Shown: positions 16,809 through 26,726, counted from the first letter of the stretch. The stretch: DNA of 64,000 nucleotides from Parapedobacter koreensis (GCF_900109365.1 NZ_FNZR01000002.1:248001-312000); one strand, 5' to 3'. The notes: generated by a model not told the origin, from the letters alone. A program made the numbers and translations.

Positions 16809-18076
16809 CGAGTTGAAAAGACAATGCGATGCATCCCGCCATCATAGCGGTATGCCACATTAGCTTGATAGCGCTGTGCAATCGCTTTTACAATGGCTAA
16901 GCCAAGCCCCGTAGAGGAAGGATAATCAGTCGATCGATAAAAACGGGTAAATATTTTTTCCGGTTCCAAGGCTTGCGCTTTTCCCGTATTGGCTATTTCA
17001 AAACCATTAGTTGTCACCGTAATATCAATACGCCCCTCTTCATGGTTATGTACAATGGCATTTTTCAATAAATTCGAGATCAAAACATCGGCCAGGTCTA
17101 CATTGAAAAGCAGTTTCAACCGGGCTTGTTCGGCTACCGCTAAGTTAATGCGTTTGTACTGCAACAGCTCGCTAAAATCTTCGATCTGTTGCTGTAGGCG
17201 CACATTGAAGTCCACATACTCTTCTTTGGAAAATTGTTTGTTTTCAATTTTTGAAAGCAATAGCAACGATTTATTGAGCCTGGTCATCCGTTCGAGATGC
17301 TGGATGGCATTGGCCAGCAACTGTGCTTGGGTATCCTCCCCTTGGATTTGTTCCAGCAGCAACTCCAGCTTATTGAGTGAAATCGCCAAGGGCGTCTGCA
17401 GCTCATGGGATGCATTTTCGATAAAATGCTTTTGGTTTTGGAAGACGGCAATATTGGCTTTCAGCAGTTCGGCCACCGTATTATTCATATCCCGGAATTC
17501 GCTTACCTTGGTTTGCGGTGGATTGAAAACCTTATCTTCCCCAAGTCTAAATCCCCTCAACTCATGTTGCAATTGATAAAAAGGCCGCCAGATTTTCCGG
17601 AGTACCCAATTGTTGATGATAAACGCACTGGCTATGACCGCCAGGTAAAGCCAAAGCAAAGCATGCAGCAAATCAGCCACCAAATCGTCCTCCTCCACCA
17701 TGGAAGCAATGATTTTCAATTCATAATACCGATTGTCATCCGTAGAAAAATAGGTGGTAAGCATGCGCACCAATTCAAACTCCTCTTCATACTCCATATA
17801 CATAGCCGTATCCTTGAACACTTCGGTGGCCCGCAATGCGTTTTCCCGTTCAATGGGCCGTATGGCGTAATTGCTTTCCCCGAAGTTTCTTTTGTTTAAC
17901 AATGTCGTGTCTTGCCGGGCTTTTTTTATGATGAGGATTTTATAGTTGGCGATACCATCATCGATGCTGTCGTATACCTCATCCATCATGCTGAAATAAA
18001 AAATCACCGCCCATATGCTCAAGATAAAAACCAGCGAAGCCGATAAGTATAATAGTGTATGGTTGAGCAATTTCAT
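16796..18076 (-). CDS. Two-component sensor histidine kinase
   Basis: A 426-residue kinase. Membrane segments lie near 7-30 and 140-160 around a periplasmic sensor of about 110 residues. A HAMP-like linker is followed by a HisKA domain with ENASHELQTPLAI. The ATPase domain has the N box NLLKNAIVH, a F box around KIFTRFYRS, and the G box GLGLAIVKAIA. It phosphorylates the OmpR-type regulator whose stop codon directly adjoins this start. The layout resembles metal- or envelope-stress sensors such as CusS/RstB, but the signal cannot be read from the sequence. Confidence 0.93.
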   Translation of the reverse strand: MKLLNHTLLYLSASLVFILSIWAVIFYFSMMDEVYDSIDDGIANYKILIIKKARQDTTLLNKRNFGESNYAIRPIERENALRATEVFKDTAMYMEYEEEFELVRMLTTYFSTDDNRYYELKIIASMVEEDDLVADLLHALLWLYLAVIASAFIINNWVLRKIWRPFYQLQHELRGFRLGEDKVFNPPQTKVSEFRDMNNTVAELLKANIAVFQNQKHFIENASHELQTPLAISLNKLELLLEQIQGEDTQAQLLANAIQHLERMTRLNKSLLLLSKIENKQFSKEEYVDFNVRLQQQIEDFSELLQYKRINLAVAEQARLKLLFNVDLADVLISNLLKNAIVHNHEEGRIDITVTTNGFEIANTGKAQALEPEKIFTRFYRSTDYPSSTGLGLAIVKAIAQRYQANVAYRYDGGMHRIVFSTRQLI

Positions 18077-18751
18077 CTATACGGTCAACTTATAGCCTAC
18101 ACCATATATGGCCTGGATTTCCAGGTTTGCACCATAGTTTTTCAATTTTTTGCGTAGGTTCTTAATTTGGGAATATATAAAATCGAAATTGTCCGCGTTG
18201 TCCATATGATCGCCCCACACATGCTCAGCCAAAGCAGATTTATGGATAAGTCGGTTTTTATTAACCACAAAAAAAGCGAGTATATCAAATTCCTTACGAT
18301 TCAAGTGGATATCAATGCCATCAATGGTGAGCACCCTGCCATCGAAATCCAATTCCATGTTATTCAATGTGACTACATTGCGGCCACCCAAAGCTTTCCT
18401 GCGCAATACGGCTTTGATGCGGGCATTCAGCTCAGCCAAGTGGAAGGGCTTGGTCAGGTAATCATCAGCCCCGAGTTCCAAGCCTTCCAGCTTATCGTCC
18501 AAGGAGTCCTTGGCCGAAATGATGATCACATTATCCCGTTTTCTTTTCGATTTGAGTGCTTTAAGCAGATTAAGCCCGTCTCCGTCGGGCAACCCGACAT
18601 CCAGCAAAATGCAATCATAGTCATACAACGAAACCTTCTCCATGGCCGAATGAAAATCAACGGCTGCCTCGACAATGTATTGTTCTTTAGACAAAAACTG
18701 GACAATATTGTCTCTTAAACCTTGTTCGTCTTCTATAATGAGCAGTTTCAT
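18077..18751 (-). CDS. OmpR/PhoB-family response regulator
   Basis: A 224-residue protein. The receiver has IIEDE at 5-9, phospho-Asp51 in ILLDVGLPDGDG, and Lys in DDYLTKPFH. The C-terminal winged helix has LNRKEFDILAFFV, LAEHVWGD and the closing IYGVGYKL. It binds DNA as a dimer when phosphorylated by the kinase encoded immediately downstream. Only 3 nt separate its start from the T-run side of the hairpin at 18755-18787, so read-through from the lipoprotein gene would be attenuated. Confidence 0.94.
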   Translation of the reverse strand: MKLLIIEDEQGLRDNIVQFLSKEQYIVEAAVDFHSAMEKVSLYDYDCILLDVGLPDGDGLNLLKALKSKRKRDNVIIISAKDSLDDKLEGLELGADDYLTKPFHLAELNARIKAVLRRKALGGRNVVTLNNMELDFDGRVLTIDGIDIHLNRKEFDILAFFVVNKNRLIHKSALAEHVWGDHMDNADNFDFIYSQIKNLRKKLKNYGANLEIQAIYGVGYKLTV

Positions 18752-18754
18752 ACT

Positions 18755-18787
18755 AAAAAAAACCCATGGGCGGTATGGCCCATGGGT
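18755..18787 (-). terminator. Terminator or attenuator between the His-rich lipoprotein and the response regulator
   Basis: A 10-bp perfect stem ACCCATGGGC (18762-18771) / GCCCATGGGT (18778-18787) with a 6-nt loop. On the minus strand it is followed by eight T (complement of 18755-18762). The end of the T-run is 3 nt ahead of the regulator start codon. Confidence 0.8.
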
Positions 18788-18815
18788 GATGTGGTACGAT
18801 CAATCGCTTGATAAG

Positions 18816-19247
18816 TCAATTTTTCTTTTTCAGATCTTCCTTTACCTCGCTGGCAGCTTTATTCACCTCATCGCCCACTTTCTTCGCTGCGTTCTTGATA
18901 TCCTGGGAGGCGGCTTTGGAAGCTTCCTTTACTTCCTCCTTGGCACTTTGCACCCCTGCTTTTATTCCCTCTTTGGCCTCATCGAAAGTTGACTTGGTGT
19001 CTTCTCCCACTTCTTCCGCTTTGGCCCCGATTTCGTCACCAGCTTTTTCGATGCTATCGATCGCCGAATCAATCTCCTCCCCTACGGTATGGTCATGGCC
19101 CTCGTGGTCATGATCGTGTCCATCATGACTATGATCATGCTCCGAATGATCATGGTCATGCGAATCGGCACCTGATTGGCTGTTATTGCAAGCCGCAAAA
19201 GCCAGCGCCCCAGCGAATAAGGCTGCGAATGCTATTTTCTTCATCAT
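18816..19247 (-). CDS. Lipoprotein with His/Asp-rich segment and amphipathic helical tail
   Basis: A 143-residue protein from ATG 19247. The lipobox LAFAAC places the lipidated Cys at residue 20. Residues about 30-54 are a His/Asp/Glu tract made of HDHDHS- and HDHEGHDH-like units, a likely divalent-metal binder. The rest is a helical tail with 11-residue-like periodicity (EEVKEASKAASQDIKNAAKK) as in YtxH/apolipoprotein-like proteins. An upstream in-frame ATG at 19403 would overlap folD and hide the signal, so it was rejected. The two-component system downstream may respond to the same metal or envelope condition; that is inference from position. Confidence 0.75.
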   Translation of the reverse strand: MMKKIAFAALFAGALAFAACNNSQSGADSHDHDHSEHDHSHDGHDHDHEGHDHTVGEEIDSAIDSIEKAGDEIGAKAEEVGEDTKSTFDEAKEGIKAGVQSAKEEVKEASKAASQDIKNAAKKVGDEVNKAASEVKEDLKKKN

Positions 19248-19306
19248 CTTATAGCTATTAAATGTTTTCACTACTACCCGCAATATTTGTACCAACTGTT
19301 TATCAA

Positions 19307-20188
19307 CTAGTTGTAAACGCTTTTCTTTGCCGCCTCCAATGTGTTTTTCAACAAGCCTACAATGGTCATCAGCCCTACTCCACCCGGTACCGGCGTGATC
19401 CATGATGACCGGGGAGCAACTTGTTCAAAGTCTACATCGCCATATAGTTTATAGCCTGATTTTGTTTCGTTACTGATCTCACGGTTGATTCCCACGTCAA
19501 TGACGATTGCGCCTTCCTTGACCATATCGGCTGTGATAAAATGTTTCTTGCCAATAGCCGCCACGATGATATCGGCACGCAGGATTTCTTCCTTGATATT
19601 TTTGGTACGGCTATGGGTCAATGTCACGGTACAGTTGCCGGGATTGGTATTGCGGGCAAGCAGGATGCTCATCGGGCTGCCGACGATATTACTCCGCCCG
19701 ACCACCACGGCATGCATACCTGTTGTATTGATACCATAATACTCCAGCATCAATAAAATGCCGTAAGGCGTGGCGGGAATAAAACACGGTAAGTTGCGCT
19801 GCATGCGGCCGAGGTTTATGGGATGGAAGCCATCCACATCCTTCCGATAGTCAATAGCTTCCGTCACCCGATCGGGGTCAATGTGTTTTGGCAACGGCAA
19901 TTGCACAATCATGCCGTCCACCCGTTCATCCGCATTAAGTTCCTTGATTTTGTCAATCAGCGCCTCCTCGGAAATATCGGCCGGATAATGAATATTGGTC
20001 GATTCAAAACCCACGAGTTCGCAATTGCGCATCTTGCTGGCCACGTATGTTTCACTCGCGCCATCATTTCCCACGAGAATTGCCACCAAATGCGGCCGTC
20101 TTCCTGTTGACGCTAAAAAAGCTGCCGACTCTTCTTTAATGTCTTCTTTTATTTTTGCTGATACCAGCTTTCCATCGAGTAATTTCAT
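19307..20188 (-). CDS. folD: Bifunctional methylenetetrahydrofolate dehydrogenase/cyclohydrolase
   Basis: A 293-residue protein from ATG 20188 ([17 protein letters not shown]). FolD signatures are present: [16 protein letters not shown] with the catalytic Lys, [29 protein letters not shown] and the NADP-binding [13 protein letters not shown], with a close at [12 protein letters not shown]. It interconverts 5,10-methylene-THF and 10-formyl-THF in one-carbon metabolism. A longer start at 20215 would add nine residues that do not match the family. A degenerate heptamer repeat sits in its leader (20219-20256). Confidence 0.97.
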   Translation of the reverse strand: MKLLDGKLVSAKIKEDIKEESAAFLASTGRRPHLVAILVGNDGASETYVASKMRNCELVGFESTNIHYPADISEEALIDKIKELNADERVDGMIVQLPLPKHIDPDRVTEAIDYRKDVDGFHPINLGRMQRNLPCFIPATPYGILLMLEYYGINTTGMHAVVVGRSNIVGSPMSILLARNTNPGNCTVTLTHSRTKNIKEEILRADIIVAAIGKKHFITADMVKEGAIVIDVGINREISNETKSGYKLYGDVDFEQVAPRSSWITPVPGGVGLMTIVGLLKNTLEAAKKSVYN

Positions 20189-20218
20189 ATTTATGATATT
20201 TGAGCTATCAGCCATCAG

Positions 20219-20256
20219 ATTTGAGACCCGCGTCTCATGTCTAATGTCTGTTGTCC
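20219..20256 (-). repeat. Degenerate AGACATT-type heptamer repeat in the folD leader
   Basis: On the coding strand the lepA-folD spacer reads GGACAACAGACATTAGACAT, then GAGACGCGGGTCTCAAAT. It contains imperfect 7-nt units around (A)GACATT and a GAGAC/GTCTC inverted repeat. Similar sense-orientation units occur ahead of the FAH-family gene (53217-53250) and ahead of murI (33890-33912). Confidence 0.5.
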
Positions 20257-20260
20257 AAAA

Positions 20261-22051
20261 CTAATCCAACTTCAAAACTGCCATGAATGCAGACTGCGGG
20301 ATTTCAACATTCCCCACCTGGCGCATGCGTTTTTTTCCTTTTTTCTGTTTTTCCAACAATTTACGTTTACGGGATATATCCCCACCATAGCATTTGGCCG
20401 TTACATCTTTGCGCAACGCACGGATATTTTCCCGGGCGATAATTTTGGCTCCGATGGAAGCCTGAATGGCTATTTCGAATTGCTGCCGCGGCAACAATTC
20501 TTTCAGCTTTTCGCAGATTTTCTTGCCAAAGTCATAGGAATTACTCCGGTGAATAAGGGAAGACAAGGCATCTACCGGTTCACCGTTGAGGCGTATGTCC
20601 AACTTGACCAAATCGGATTGGCGGTATCCGATTTGATGGTAGTCAAATGAAGCATATCCCTTGGATATCGTTTTCAGTTTATCGTAAAAGTCAAAAACGA
20701 TTTCACCCATTGGCATCTCAAATACCAATTCGACACGGTCCGCGGTAAGGTAAGACTGGTTGATGATGATGCCCCGTTTCTGGATGCAGAGCGACATTAC
20801 CGGACCGACAAATTCAGACTTCGTAATGATATTGGCTTTGATATAGGGTTCTTCTACATAGTCCAGTTTACTGGGGTCGGGCAAATCGGAAGGATTATGC
20901 ACGATGATTTCCTCCAGATCCTTGGTGAGATAGGCTTTATAGGATACGTTGGGTACCGTCGTGATGACCGTCATATCAAACTCCCGCTCCAGCCGCTCCT
21001 GGATAATTTCCATATGCAGCATCCCGAGGAATCCGCAGCGAAAGCCGAAGCCCAAAGCTGCCGAAGATTCCGGCTCGAACACCAAGGAGGCGTCGTTGAG
21101 CTGCAACCGGTGCATACTCTCGCGGAGCTCTTCAAAATCTTCCGTATCCACCGGATAGATGCCCGCGAAGACCATTGGTTTTACCTCTTCAAATCCTTTG
21201 ATGGCTTCTTTGCTTGGACGCGCTACCTGTGTGATGGTATCGCCTACTTTTACTTCCCGCGCCTCCTTGATGCCCGAGATGATGTAGCCTACATCACCGG
21301 TACGGATTACTTCTTTGGGCACTTGATTGAGTCGCAACGTCCCGATTTCATCTGCAATGTATTCTTTGCCGGTGGCGATGAACTTCACCTTGTCACCTTT
21401 GCGTATTTCGCCATTTTCGACTTTAAAGTAAGCCATGATGCCTCGGAATGAATTGAACACGGAGTCAAAAATCAACGCCTGCAGCGGTGCATCCGGGTCG
21501 CCCACCGGATGGGGTATCCGATCGATAATCGCATTCAGGATATCCCTTACGCCCAATCCGGTTTTGCCAGATGCCGGAATAATGTCTTCGCGCTTGCCAC
21601 CAATGAGGTCGACAATCTGATCTTTCACCTCCTCGGGCATTGCCCCCGGTAAATCCATTTTATTTAACACGGGGATGATCTCCAAATCGTGCTCCAGCGC
21701 AAGGTACAGGTTGGAAATGGTTTGCGCCTGAATCCCCTGCGAAGCGTCCACAATGAGCAATGCTCCCTCGCAAGCGGCAATGGAACGCGAAACTTCATAA
21801 GAAAAATCCACGTGCCCCGGTGTATCGATAAGATTCAGCACGTACTCTTGCCCATCCTTTACGTAATTCATCTGGATAGCATGGCTCTTTATGGTGATGC
21901 CACGCTCCCGTTCCAAATCCATATTATCCAACAGTTGGGCCTGCGCTTCCCGTTGGGTGATGGTATTTGTATATTCCAACAGCCTGTCGGCCAGCGTACT
22001 TTTTCCGTGGTCTATGTGTGCAATAATGCAAAAATTGCGGATATGATTCAT
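20261..22051 (-). CDS. lepA: Elongation factor 4 (LepA GTPase)
   Basis: A 596-residue protein from ATG 22051, the normal LepA length. G1 is [18 protein letters not shown], then a G2 region with [13 protein letters not shown]3 is [11 protein letters not shown] and G4 is NKMDLPGA. The C-terminal domain carries [17 protein letters not shown] and the close [15 protein letters not shown]. It acts on stalled or mistranslocated ribosomes. A longer in-frame start at 22168 would add 39 residues across the promoter region and was not used. Confidence 0.97.
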   Translation of the reverse strand: MNHIRNFCIIAHIDHGKSTLADRLLEYTNTITQREAQAQLLDNMDLERERGITIKSHAIQMNYVKDGQEYVLNLIDTPGHVDFSYEVSRSIAACEGALLIVDASQGIQAQTISNLYLALEHDLEIIPVLNKMDLPGAMPEEVKDQIVDLIGGKREDIIPASGKTGLGVRDILNAIIDRIPHPVGDPDAPLQALIFDSVFNSFRGIMAYFKVENGEIRKGDKVKFIATGKEYIADEIGTLRLNQVPKEVIRTGDVGYIISGIKEAREVKVGDTITQVARPSKEAIKGFEEVKPMVFAGIYPVDTEDFEELRESMHRLQLNDASLVFEPESSAALGFGFRCGFLGMLHMEIIQERLEREFDMTVITTVPNVSYKAYLTKDLEEIIVHNPSDLPDPSKLDYVEEPYIKANIITKSEFVGPVMSLCIQKRGIIINQSYLTADRVELVFEMPMGEIVFDFYDKLKTISKGYASFDYHQIGYRQSDLVKLDIRLNGEPVDALSSLIHRSNSYDFGKKICEKLKELLPRQQFEIAIQASIGAKIIARENIRALRKDVTAKCYGGDISRKRKLLEKQKKGKKRMRQVGNVEIPQSAFMAVLKLD

Positions 22052-22070
22052 ACAAATCGACTTCAAACGG

Positions 22071-22104
22071 CAAAGATAATTTTTTGATGGCATATTTTTC
22101 TCAA
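22071..22104 (-). promoter_or_regulatory. Candidate promoter for lepA
   Basis: On the minus strand TTG at 22104-22102 and TATCTTTG at 22078-22071 are separated by 23 nt, at the long end for this promoter class. The distance from the -7 box to the lepA start is about 20 nt. A plus-strand TACCTTTG at 22120-22127 could be the -7 box of the divergent regulator gene, but lacks a clear TTG partner. Confidence 0.4.
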
Positions 22105-22151
22105 TACGCGGAAGGTTTGTACCTTTGGTGTAAAACAACGATGCGATTACC

Positions 22152-23132
22152 ATGCAACTATCCATCATTCTGACCAGTAATTACCGATTGTTGAGCCTTG
22201 CAGCCATCGCTGATGTGTTTGAAACTGCCAACCGCCTCTTGAATGAAGACGGCAAACCCGATTTTTTCAACATCACATTTGTAGGCAGCGCAACCGCCAA
22301 GGAACTTCCCGACGGTCTCAACCACATTGCTTACGCGCCGATTGAGCGCGGCTCGTTCTACGATATGATCTTCGTGCCTGCTTTCGGCCCGGTAGACATG
22401 GCAAAAACGCTGGAAGAAAACAGCTGCCTATTCCCCTGGTTGCACGCACAGTATCATCAAGGTGCCGTATTGGCAAGCAACTGTACAGGGGCATTCCTGC
22501 TCGCTGCATCGGGATTGCTCAACGATAAACGGGCTACTACCCATGTGGATGCCGCTGATAAGCTGGCAGCATATTTTCCAAAAGTCAAGCTCGAACAGGA
22601 TGCAGTGGTAACGCATGATGCCAATATCTATACCAGCGGCGGTGCCACGAGTGGTTTCCACCTTATGCTGGCATTGATACAAAAATGCTGCGGAAGGGAA
22701 TTGGCTGTCCGTATTGCCAAAATATTTTCCATCGATATGGATCGCGAAAACCAGGCACACTTCAGCCATTTCGCTCCCATGGAAGCGCATGATGATGAAT
22801 TGGTGATGCGTGTCCAGCACAAAATCAAAAACCAATTTCCGGAAATTAGAAGCATCGAAGAAGCCATTGCCGATATTCCGGCCAGTAGACGGAATTTTGT
22901 ACGCCGGTTTAAGCAGGCTACGGGGCTCACCCCCATCCGATACCTGCAAAAAACCAAAATCGAAGCAGCCAAGAAGTTGTTGGAAAATACCGAAAAAGGA
23001 TTACTCGAGATCATGCTATCCGCCGGATATAATGACATGAAAAATTTCAGGCAGCTCTTCAAAGAAAATACTGGAATGACGCCAAAAGCTTACCGGGATA
23101 AATTTGCCATGCGGTTTGAACCCTTAATTTAA
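22152..23132 (+). CDS. GlxA-family AraC-type regulator (DJ-1/PfpI plus HTH)
   Basis: A 326-residue protein. The N-terminal part is a DJ-1/PfpI-like domain (about 1-185) with the nucleophile-elbow stretch [19 protein letters not shown] and a Cys at the usual position. The C-terminal AraC/XylS domain (about 225-320) has two helix-turn-helix motifs: [20 protein letters not shown] and [20 protein letters not shown]-like sequence, then [13 protein letters not shown]. GlxA-type proteins are transcriptional activators or repressors with a ligand-sensing amidotransferase-like domain. Its stop overlaps the next start by one base, so the secreted protein downstream is in the same transcript. Confidence 0.9.
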   Translation: MQLSIILTSNYRLLSLAAIADVFETANRLLNEDGKPDFFNITFVGSATAKELPDGLNHIAYAPIERGSFYDMIFVPAFGPVDMAKTLEENSCLFPWLHAQYHQGAVLASNCTGAFLLAASGLLNDKRATTHVDAADKLAAYFPKVKLEQDAVVTHDANIYTSGGATSGFHLMLALIQKCCGRELAVRIAKIFSIDMDRENQAHFSHFAPMEAHDDELVMRVQHKIKNQFPEIRSIEEAIADIPASRRNFVRRFKQATGLTPIRYLQKTKIEAAKKLLENTEKGLLEIMLSAGYNDMKNFRQLFKENTGMTPKAYRDKFAMRFEPLI

Positions 23133-23680
23133 TGAGCATGTGCAGGATAATCGGATATTTCATTATCGTCCAACTGCTATCAACGTTTCATGGCTACGCC
23201 CAGCCTACTCCCGGCAAGGAAAAGATAGTGATCAGCCTTCCCGCTGAATATCGATGGAAAAGCCAGAACATACCAAAAGACACTAAAGGCATACGGGGCA
23301 CGTCATATGCGATAAGGGGGAAGGATGCCCAACAGGCACCTGTGCAAATGGTCACCGTCACGACCATCGACAAACGTTATTATCCGATGAGAGCTGAAGG
23401 ATCGCCCCAGGAAAAGCTTGAATTTGAAAAGGCTGGCTGTCCGGATGCATCCCTCGACGTGGTCGATAAAAAAGTCGTCGAAGGCCGAACAGCCATCTTA
23501 TATGCCATCAAAAACACCAAATCCGCGGAAGGTGATTGTGGGTCAGCCGTGTTGTTGACCTATGTGGCCGAAGGCCCCACGGCATTGCATACCATCGAAT
23601 TGGCCATCCCTACCTCCCATTTTACACAGGATACCTATCACCAATGGTGTGATACGCTGTTGCAAAGCCGCATCGAATAA
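23132..23680 (+). CDS. Secreted protein of unknown function
   Basis: A 182-residue protein with an N-terminal signal (IIGYFIIVQLLSTFHGYAQ). The mature part has KIVISLPAEYRWKSQNIPKD, a central alpha/beta-like region with VTVTTIDKRYYPMRAEG, and four Cys residues (AGCPD, GDCGS, HQWCD and one in the signal region). The last part reads LHTIELAIPTSHFTQDTYHQ. No family is recognised. It is translationally coupled to the GlxA-type regulator (overlap TAATG), so it may be part of the response that this regulator controls. Confidence 0.65.
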   Translation: MSMCRIIGYFIIVQLLSTFHGYAQPTPGKEKIVISLPAEYRWKSQNIPKDTKGIRGTSYAIRGKDAQQAPVQMVTVTTIDKRYYPMRAEGSPQEKLEFEKAGCPDASLDVVDKKVVEGRTAILYAIKNTKSAEGDCGSAVLLTYVAEGPTALHTIELAIPTSHFTQDTYHQWCDTLLQSRIE

Positions 23681-23694
23681 GTGGCGGAAACCAC

Positions 23695-24795
23695 TTATAG
23701 CACAACCCGGCTCCCCCGCTTGGCAGATTCCCGCGCAGCTTGCAGGATTTCCACGACAACGAGGTTGTTGGCCAAGGAAGATAAATCGTCCGCTACGTCA
23801 ATGCTTCCATTAAGCGCTGCCTGCAAATAAGCCAAATGATCAGTAAAATAGTCTTCCTTTACCGGTACGTTTTCCTGTTTCCGGGGATTGGAATAGCGCA
23901 CCAGGGTATTACCGTCCACAGCGTGCAACGAAATGCGATCACCGTATACATGCATGTCTTTAATACTATACGGCCAATCCCACGAAGCCTGAATAACGCC
24001 TGTGGCACCTCCTTTGTATTCCAGTATGATGGTGGCATCGTCATCCACGTTTGGATATACCGATGGTTTCAGCTGACGGGTCACGGCGGTCACGGCCACG
24101 GGGCGCTCGCCTTTCATCAACCACGTCATGAGGTTGGCTCCATAGCATCCAAAATCAATCAACGCCCCGCCCCCGTTTTTTTCCGGATCGGTAAGCCAGC
24201 TCAAAAAAGCCTCGCTGCATCCGATTTCCTTGGGACCTTGGTGGCCATCTTTGACGATTACCTTTTTCACGGTGCCGATCCCCCCGTCGTCTACCAGTTG
24301 TTTAAGCGCCTGGTTGCTCTTATACCACGTGGTTTCGTAATTGGTAAATACGGCAGTGCCATATTGGGCAGACAGCGCCGCGATGCGTTGCGCCTGTTCG
24401 TTATTGATTGCCAGCGGCTTCTCCACCATCAATGGTATCTTCAATGGCAAACAGGCCTCGGCAACATCCACATGCTCGGAAATCGCGTTATAAGCCAATA
24501 CCACGTCGGGTTTCACGGCTTTGAGCATTTCATCGACGGTCGTATAGAACAATTCGTCGGTAAGTTTATACCGGTCTTGGACGCGGCGTATCAACGCTTT
24601 GTCAGCTTCCGCGATGCCCACAATATTCACTTCATGCCGTTGGTAGGCATTGAGCAGGGGATTGACGTGATCATGGCTCAATCCAGCTATGGCCACTTTT
24701 AAACCTTCTTGGGCAAGCGCGCAATTGCAAAACAACAACATAAAAAAGAGAAACACGTTCCGCACGCTCGGGGTTGGCATTATCATTGCATTCAT
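23695..24795 (-). CDS. Secreted Gfo/Idh/MocA-family oxidoreductase
   Basis: A 366-residue protein. A hydrophobic signal (NVFLFFMLLFCNCALAQ) precedes a Rossmann start, LKVAIAGLSHDHVNPLL. The family signature VEKPLAINNEQAQRIAALSA is at about 135-154. The region GGGALIDFGCYGANLMTWL shows a Tyr where many members have the catalytic His. It probably acts on a sugar or inositol derivative with NAD(P). The signal is unusual for a family that is mainly cytoplasmic, though exported members exist (e.g. GFOR-like). In-frame Met codons at 24786 and 24780 are alternative starts. It stands alone between convergent and divergent neighbours. Confidence 0.85.
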   Translation of the reverse strand: MNAMIMPTPSVRNVFLFFMLLFCNCALAQEGLKVAIAGLSHDHVNPLLNAYQRHEVNIVGIAEADKALIRRVQDRYKLTDELFYTTVDEMLKAVKPDVVLAYNAISEHVDVAEACLPLKIPLMVEKPLAINNEQAQRIAALSAQYGTAVFTNYETTWYKSNQALKQLVDDGGIGTVKKVIVKDGHQGPKEIGCSEAFLSWLTDPEKNGGGALIDFGCYGANLMTWLMKGERPVAVTAVTRQLKPSVYPNVDDDATIILEYKGGATGVIQASWDWPYSIKDMHVYGDRISLHAVDGNTLVRYSNPRKQENVPVKEDYFTDHLAYLQAALNGSIDVADDLSSLANNLVVVEILQAARESAKRGSRVVL

Positions 24796-24948
24796 CTTGA
24801 AATAACTATGGGTTAATTTAATTTAATATTTATAACCAGAAACGGATTAAGTTCCAAGTATATGCAAAAAAAATCATAGTTATGTATTATCTTATCCAAT
24901 ATTATTTAACAGATATTTCCTATGTTTACAGCAGCAAAGTTATTTTAC

Positions 24949-25494
24949 ATGAAAACCGTAAAGAGTTGTATATTAATGGCCTATGTAGGCGTATTGGCCA
25001 TTTCTTATCAAAGTTGTAAGCCAAAGCAAGTCGTACTCCAGCCTGCCGCAGAAGTAATTGAAAGGGAAGCCCCTGCCGAACGCGTCGTGGCCGAGCCGAA
25101 GAAAGAGGAACCCAAGGCGGCACCAACCCAACCCGCAGCAACCCCTGCAACTCCGCCAAACTATACGTTCAAGAACATCCAATTTGAGTATGATTCGCAT
25201 GTATTGAAAACCGAATCGTATGCCATCCTCGATCAAATTGCGAGGGAAATGCAGAAAGACGCTAATGCCAAGTTTGTCATTGACGGACATGCATCCATAG
25301 AAGGTACGGCGGCGTATAACATGGAGCTGTCTATCGATAGGGCAAATGCCGTTAAGTTATATTTGGTAAATTCAGGCATCAACGGAAATAACCTGGCGGT
25401 CAATGGATTCGGCGCTACAAAACCAGTGGCGTCCAACGATACAGAAGCAGGAAGAACACGCAATCGCCGCGTGGAAATCAAGCATATCGATTAA
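24949..25494 (+). CDS. OmpA-family peptidoglycan-associated lipoprotein
   Basis: A 181-residue protein from ATG 24949. The lipobox is AISYQSC. A Pro/Ala/Glu-rich linker (PAAEVIEREAPAERVVAEPK) is followed by the OmpA C-terminal domain, with FVIDGHASIEGTAAYNMELS and LAVNGFGATKPVASNDTEAG, then RTRNRRVEI, the diaminopimelate-binding Asp/Arg set. It anchors the outer membrane to peptidoglycan. An upstream ATG at 24922 is in frame but would precede the signal by nine residues. purM follows after 7 nt. Confidence 0.92.
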   Translation: MKTVKSCILMAYVGVLAISYQSCKPKQVVLQPAAEVIEREAPAERVVAEPKKEEPKAAPTQPAATPATPPNYTFKNIQFEYDSHVLKTESYAILDQIAREMQKDANAKFVIDGHASIEGTAAYNMELSIDRANAVKLYLVNSGINGNNLAVNGFGATKPVASNDTEAGRTRNRRVEIKHID

Positions 25495-25501
25495 CGAGGG
25501 A

Positions 25502-26680
25502 ATGGCTGATTTGAAGTACAATCAACGAGGGGTTTCCGCAGGTAAGGAGGATGTGCACAATGCCATCAAAAATTTGGATAAAGGATTATTTCCAAGAGCG
25601 TTCTGCAAGATTATTCCGGATATATTAGGTAGCCACGAGGCATGGTGCAACATCATGCATGCCGATGGTGCGGGTACGAAATCATCGTTGGCTTATGTAT
25701 ATTGGAAGGAAACCGGCGATAGTTCCGTGTGGCGTGGCATTGCCCAGGATGCTATTGTCATGAATCTCGACGATTTGCTGTGCGTAGGCGCTACGGATAA
25801 TATCTTATTGTCGTCCACTATCGGACGCAATAAGCACCTTATCCCCGGGGAAGTCATTGCTGAAATCATCAATGGAACGGAAGCTATCCTCGCTGAACTT
25901 CGGGAGTTAGGCGTCGGCATTTATTCCACTGGTGGTGAGACAGCAGATGTCGGCGACCTTGTACGCACCATCATCGTAGACAGTACGGTCACTTGCCGGA
26001 TGAGGCGGTCAGACGTCATCTCCAATCACCGCATACAGGCTGGTGATGTCATCGTGGGGTTATCGTCCTATGGACAGGCCAGCTACGAGACCGCGTACAA
26101 TGGGGGCATGGGCTCCAATGGACTGACATCGGCACGGCATGATGTATTTTACAAGGACATCGCCACCCGGTTTCCTGAAAGCTACGATCCGGCTGTTCCG
26201 GACGAGTTGGTGTTTGCCGGCACGAGGGGGTTGACCGAAACTATCGACGTCCCAGGCCATGGTGCTATAACGATAGGCAAGCTCGTCTTGTCCCCTACGC
26301 GCACGTATGCACCCGTCATCAAGCAGGTGCTCGATGAATATCGCCCGCAGATCAATGGCATGATTCATTGCAGCGGCGGGGCACAGACGAAAGTACTCCA
26401 TTTCATTGACGACCTGCATGTCATCAAGGATAATCTTTTCGAGATACCGCCATTATTTAAGCTCATCCAGGAAGAGTCCAATACCAGTTGGCAGGAGATG
26501 TACAAAGTGTTTAATATGGGGCATCGAATGGAATTGTATGTGCCGGAGTCCATTGCTGACGGCATTATTCATATTGCGGCGCAGTTTGGCATCGGCGCGC
26601 AAGTTATCGGGCGCGTAGAAACCTCTACCGTGAAACAAGTATCCATTAAATCGCCTTTCGGTACTTACGTTTATTATTGA
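25502..26680 (+). CDS. purM: Phosphoribosylformylglycinamidine cyclo-ligase (AIR synthase)
   Basis: A 392-residue protein from ATG 25502 (MADLKYNQRGVSAGKEDVHN). It has the PurM features HADGAGTKSSLAYVYWKETG, DLLCVGATDNILLSSTIGRN, a GGETADVGDL motif for the substrate amide, and the close VFNMGHRMELYVPE. It makes aminoimidazole ribotide from FGAM with ATP, step 5 of purine synthesis. The start places it 7 nt after the OmpA stop; an upstream reading from 25403 overlaps that gene out of frame and was rejected. It is slightly longer than the typical 345 residues, as is usual in Bacteroidota. Confidence 0.95.
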   Translation: MADLKYNQRGVSAGKEDVHNAIKNLDKGLFPRAFCKIIPDILGSHEAWCNIMHADGAGTKSSLAYVYWKETGDSSVWRGIAQDAIVMNLDDLLCVGATDNILLSSTIGRNKHLIPGEVIAEIINGTEAILAELRELGVGIYSTGGETADVGDLVRTIIVDSTVTCRMRRSDVISNHRIQAGDVIVGLSSYGQASYETAYNGGMGSNGLTSARHDVFYKDIATRFPESYDPAVPDELVFAGTRGLTETIDVPGHGAITIGKLVLSPTRTYAPVIKQVLDEYRPQINGMIHCSGGAQTKVLHFIDDLHVIKDNLFEIPPLFKLIQEESNTSWQEMYKVFNMGHRMELYVPESIADGIIHIAAQFGIGAQVIGRVETSTVKQVSIKSPFGTYVYY

Positions 26681-26726
26681 TATACCCCGCCTACCTACGG
26701 CGATATGCACACCATACATTACCGCT

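Noticed and set aside
19069-19170. His-rich tract as a frameshift or repeat-expansion artefact
   Set aside because: Reading frame, lipobox and the helical tail are continuous on both sides, and His-rich metal-binding tracts are known in lipoproteins.
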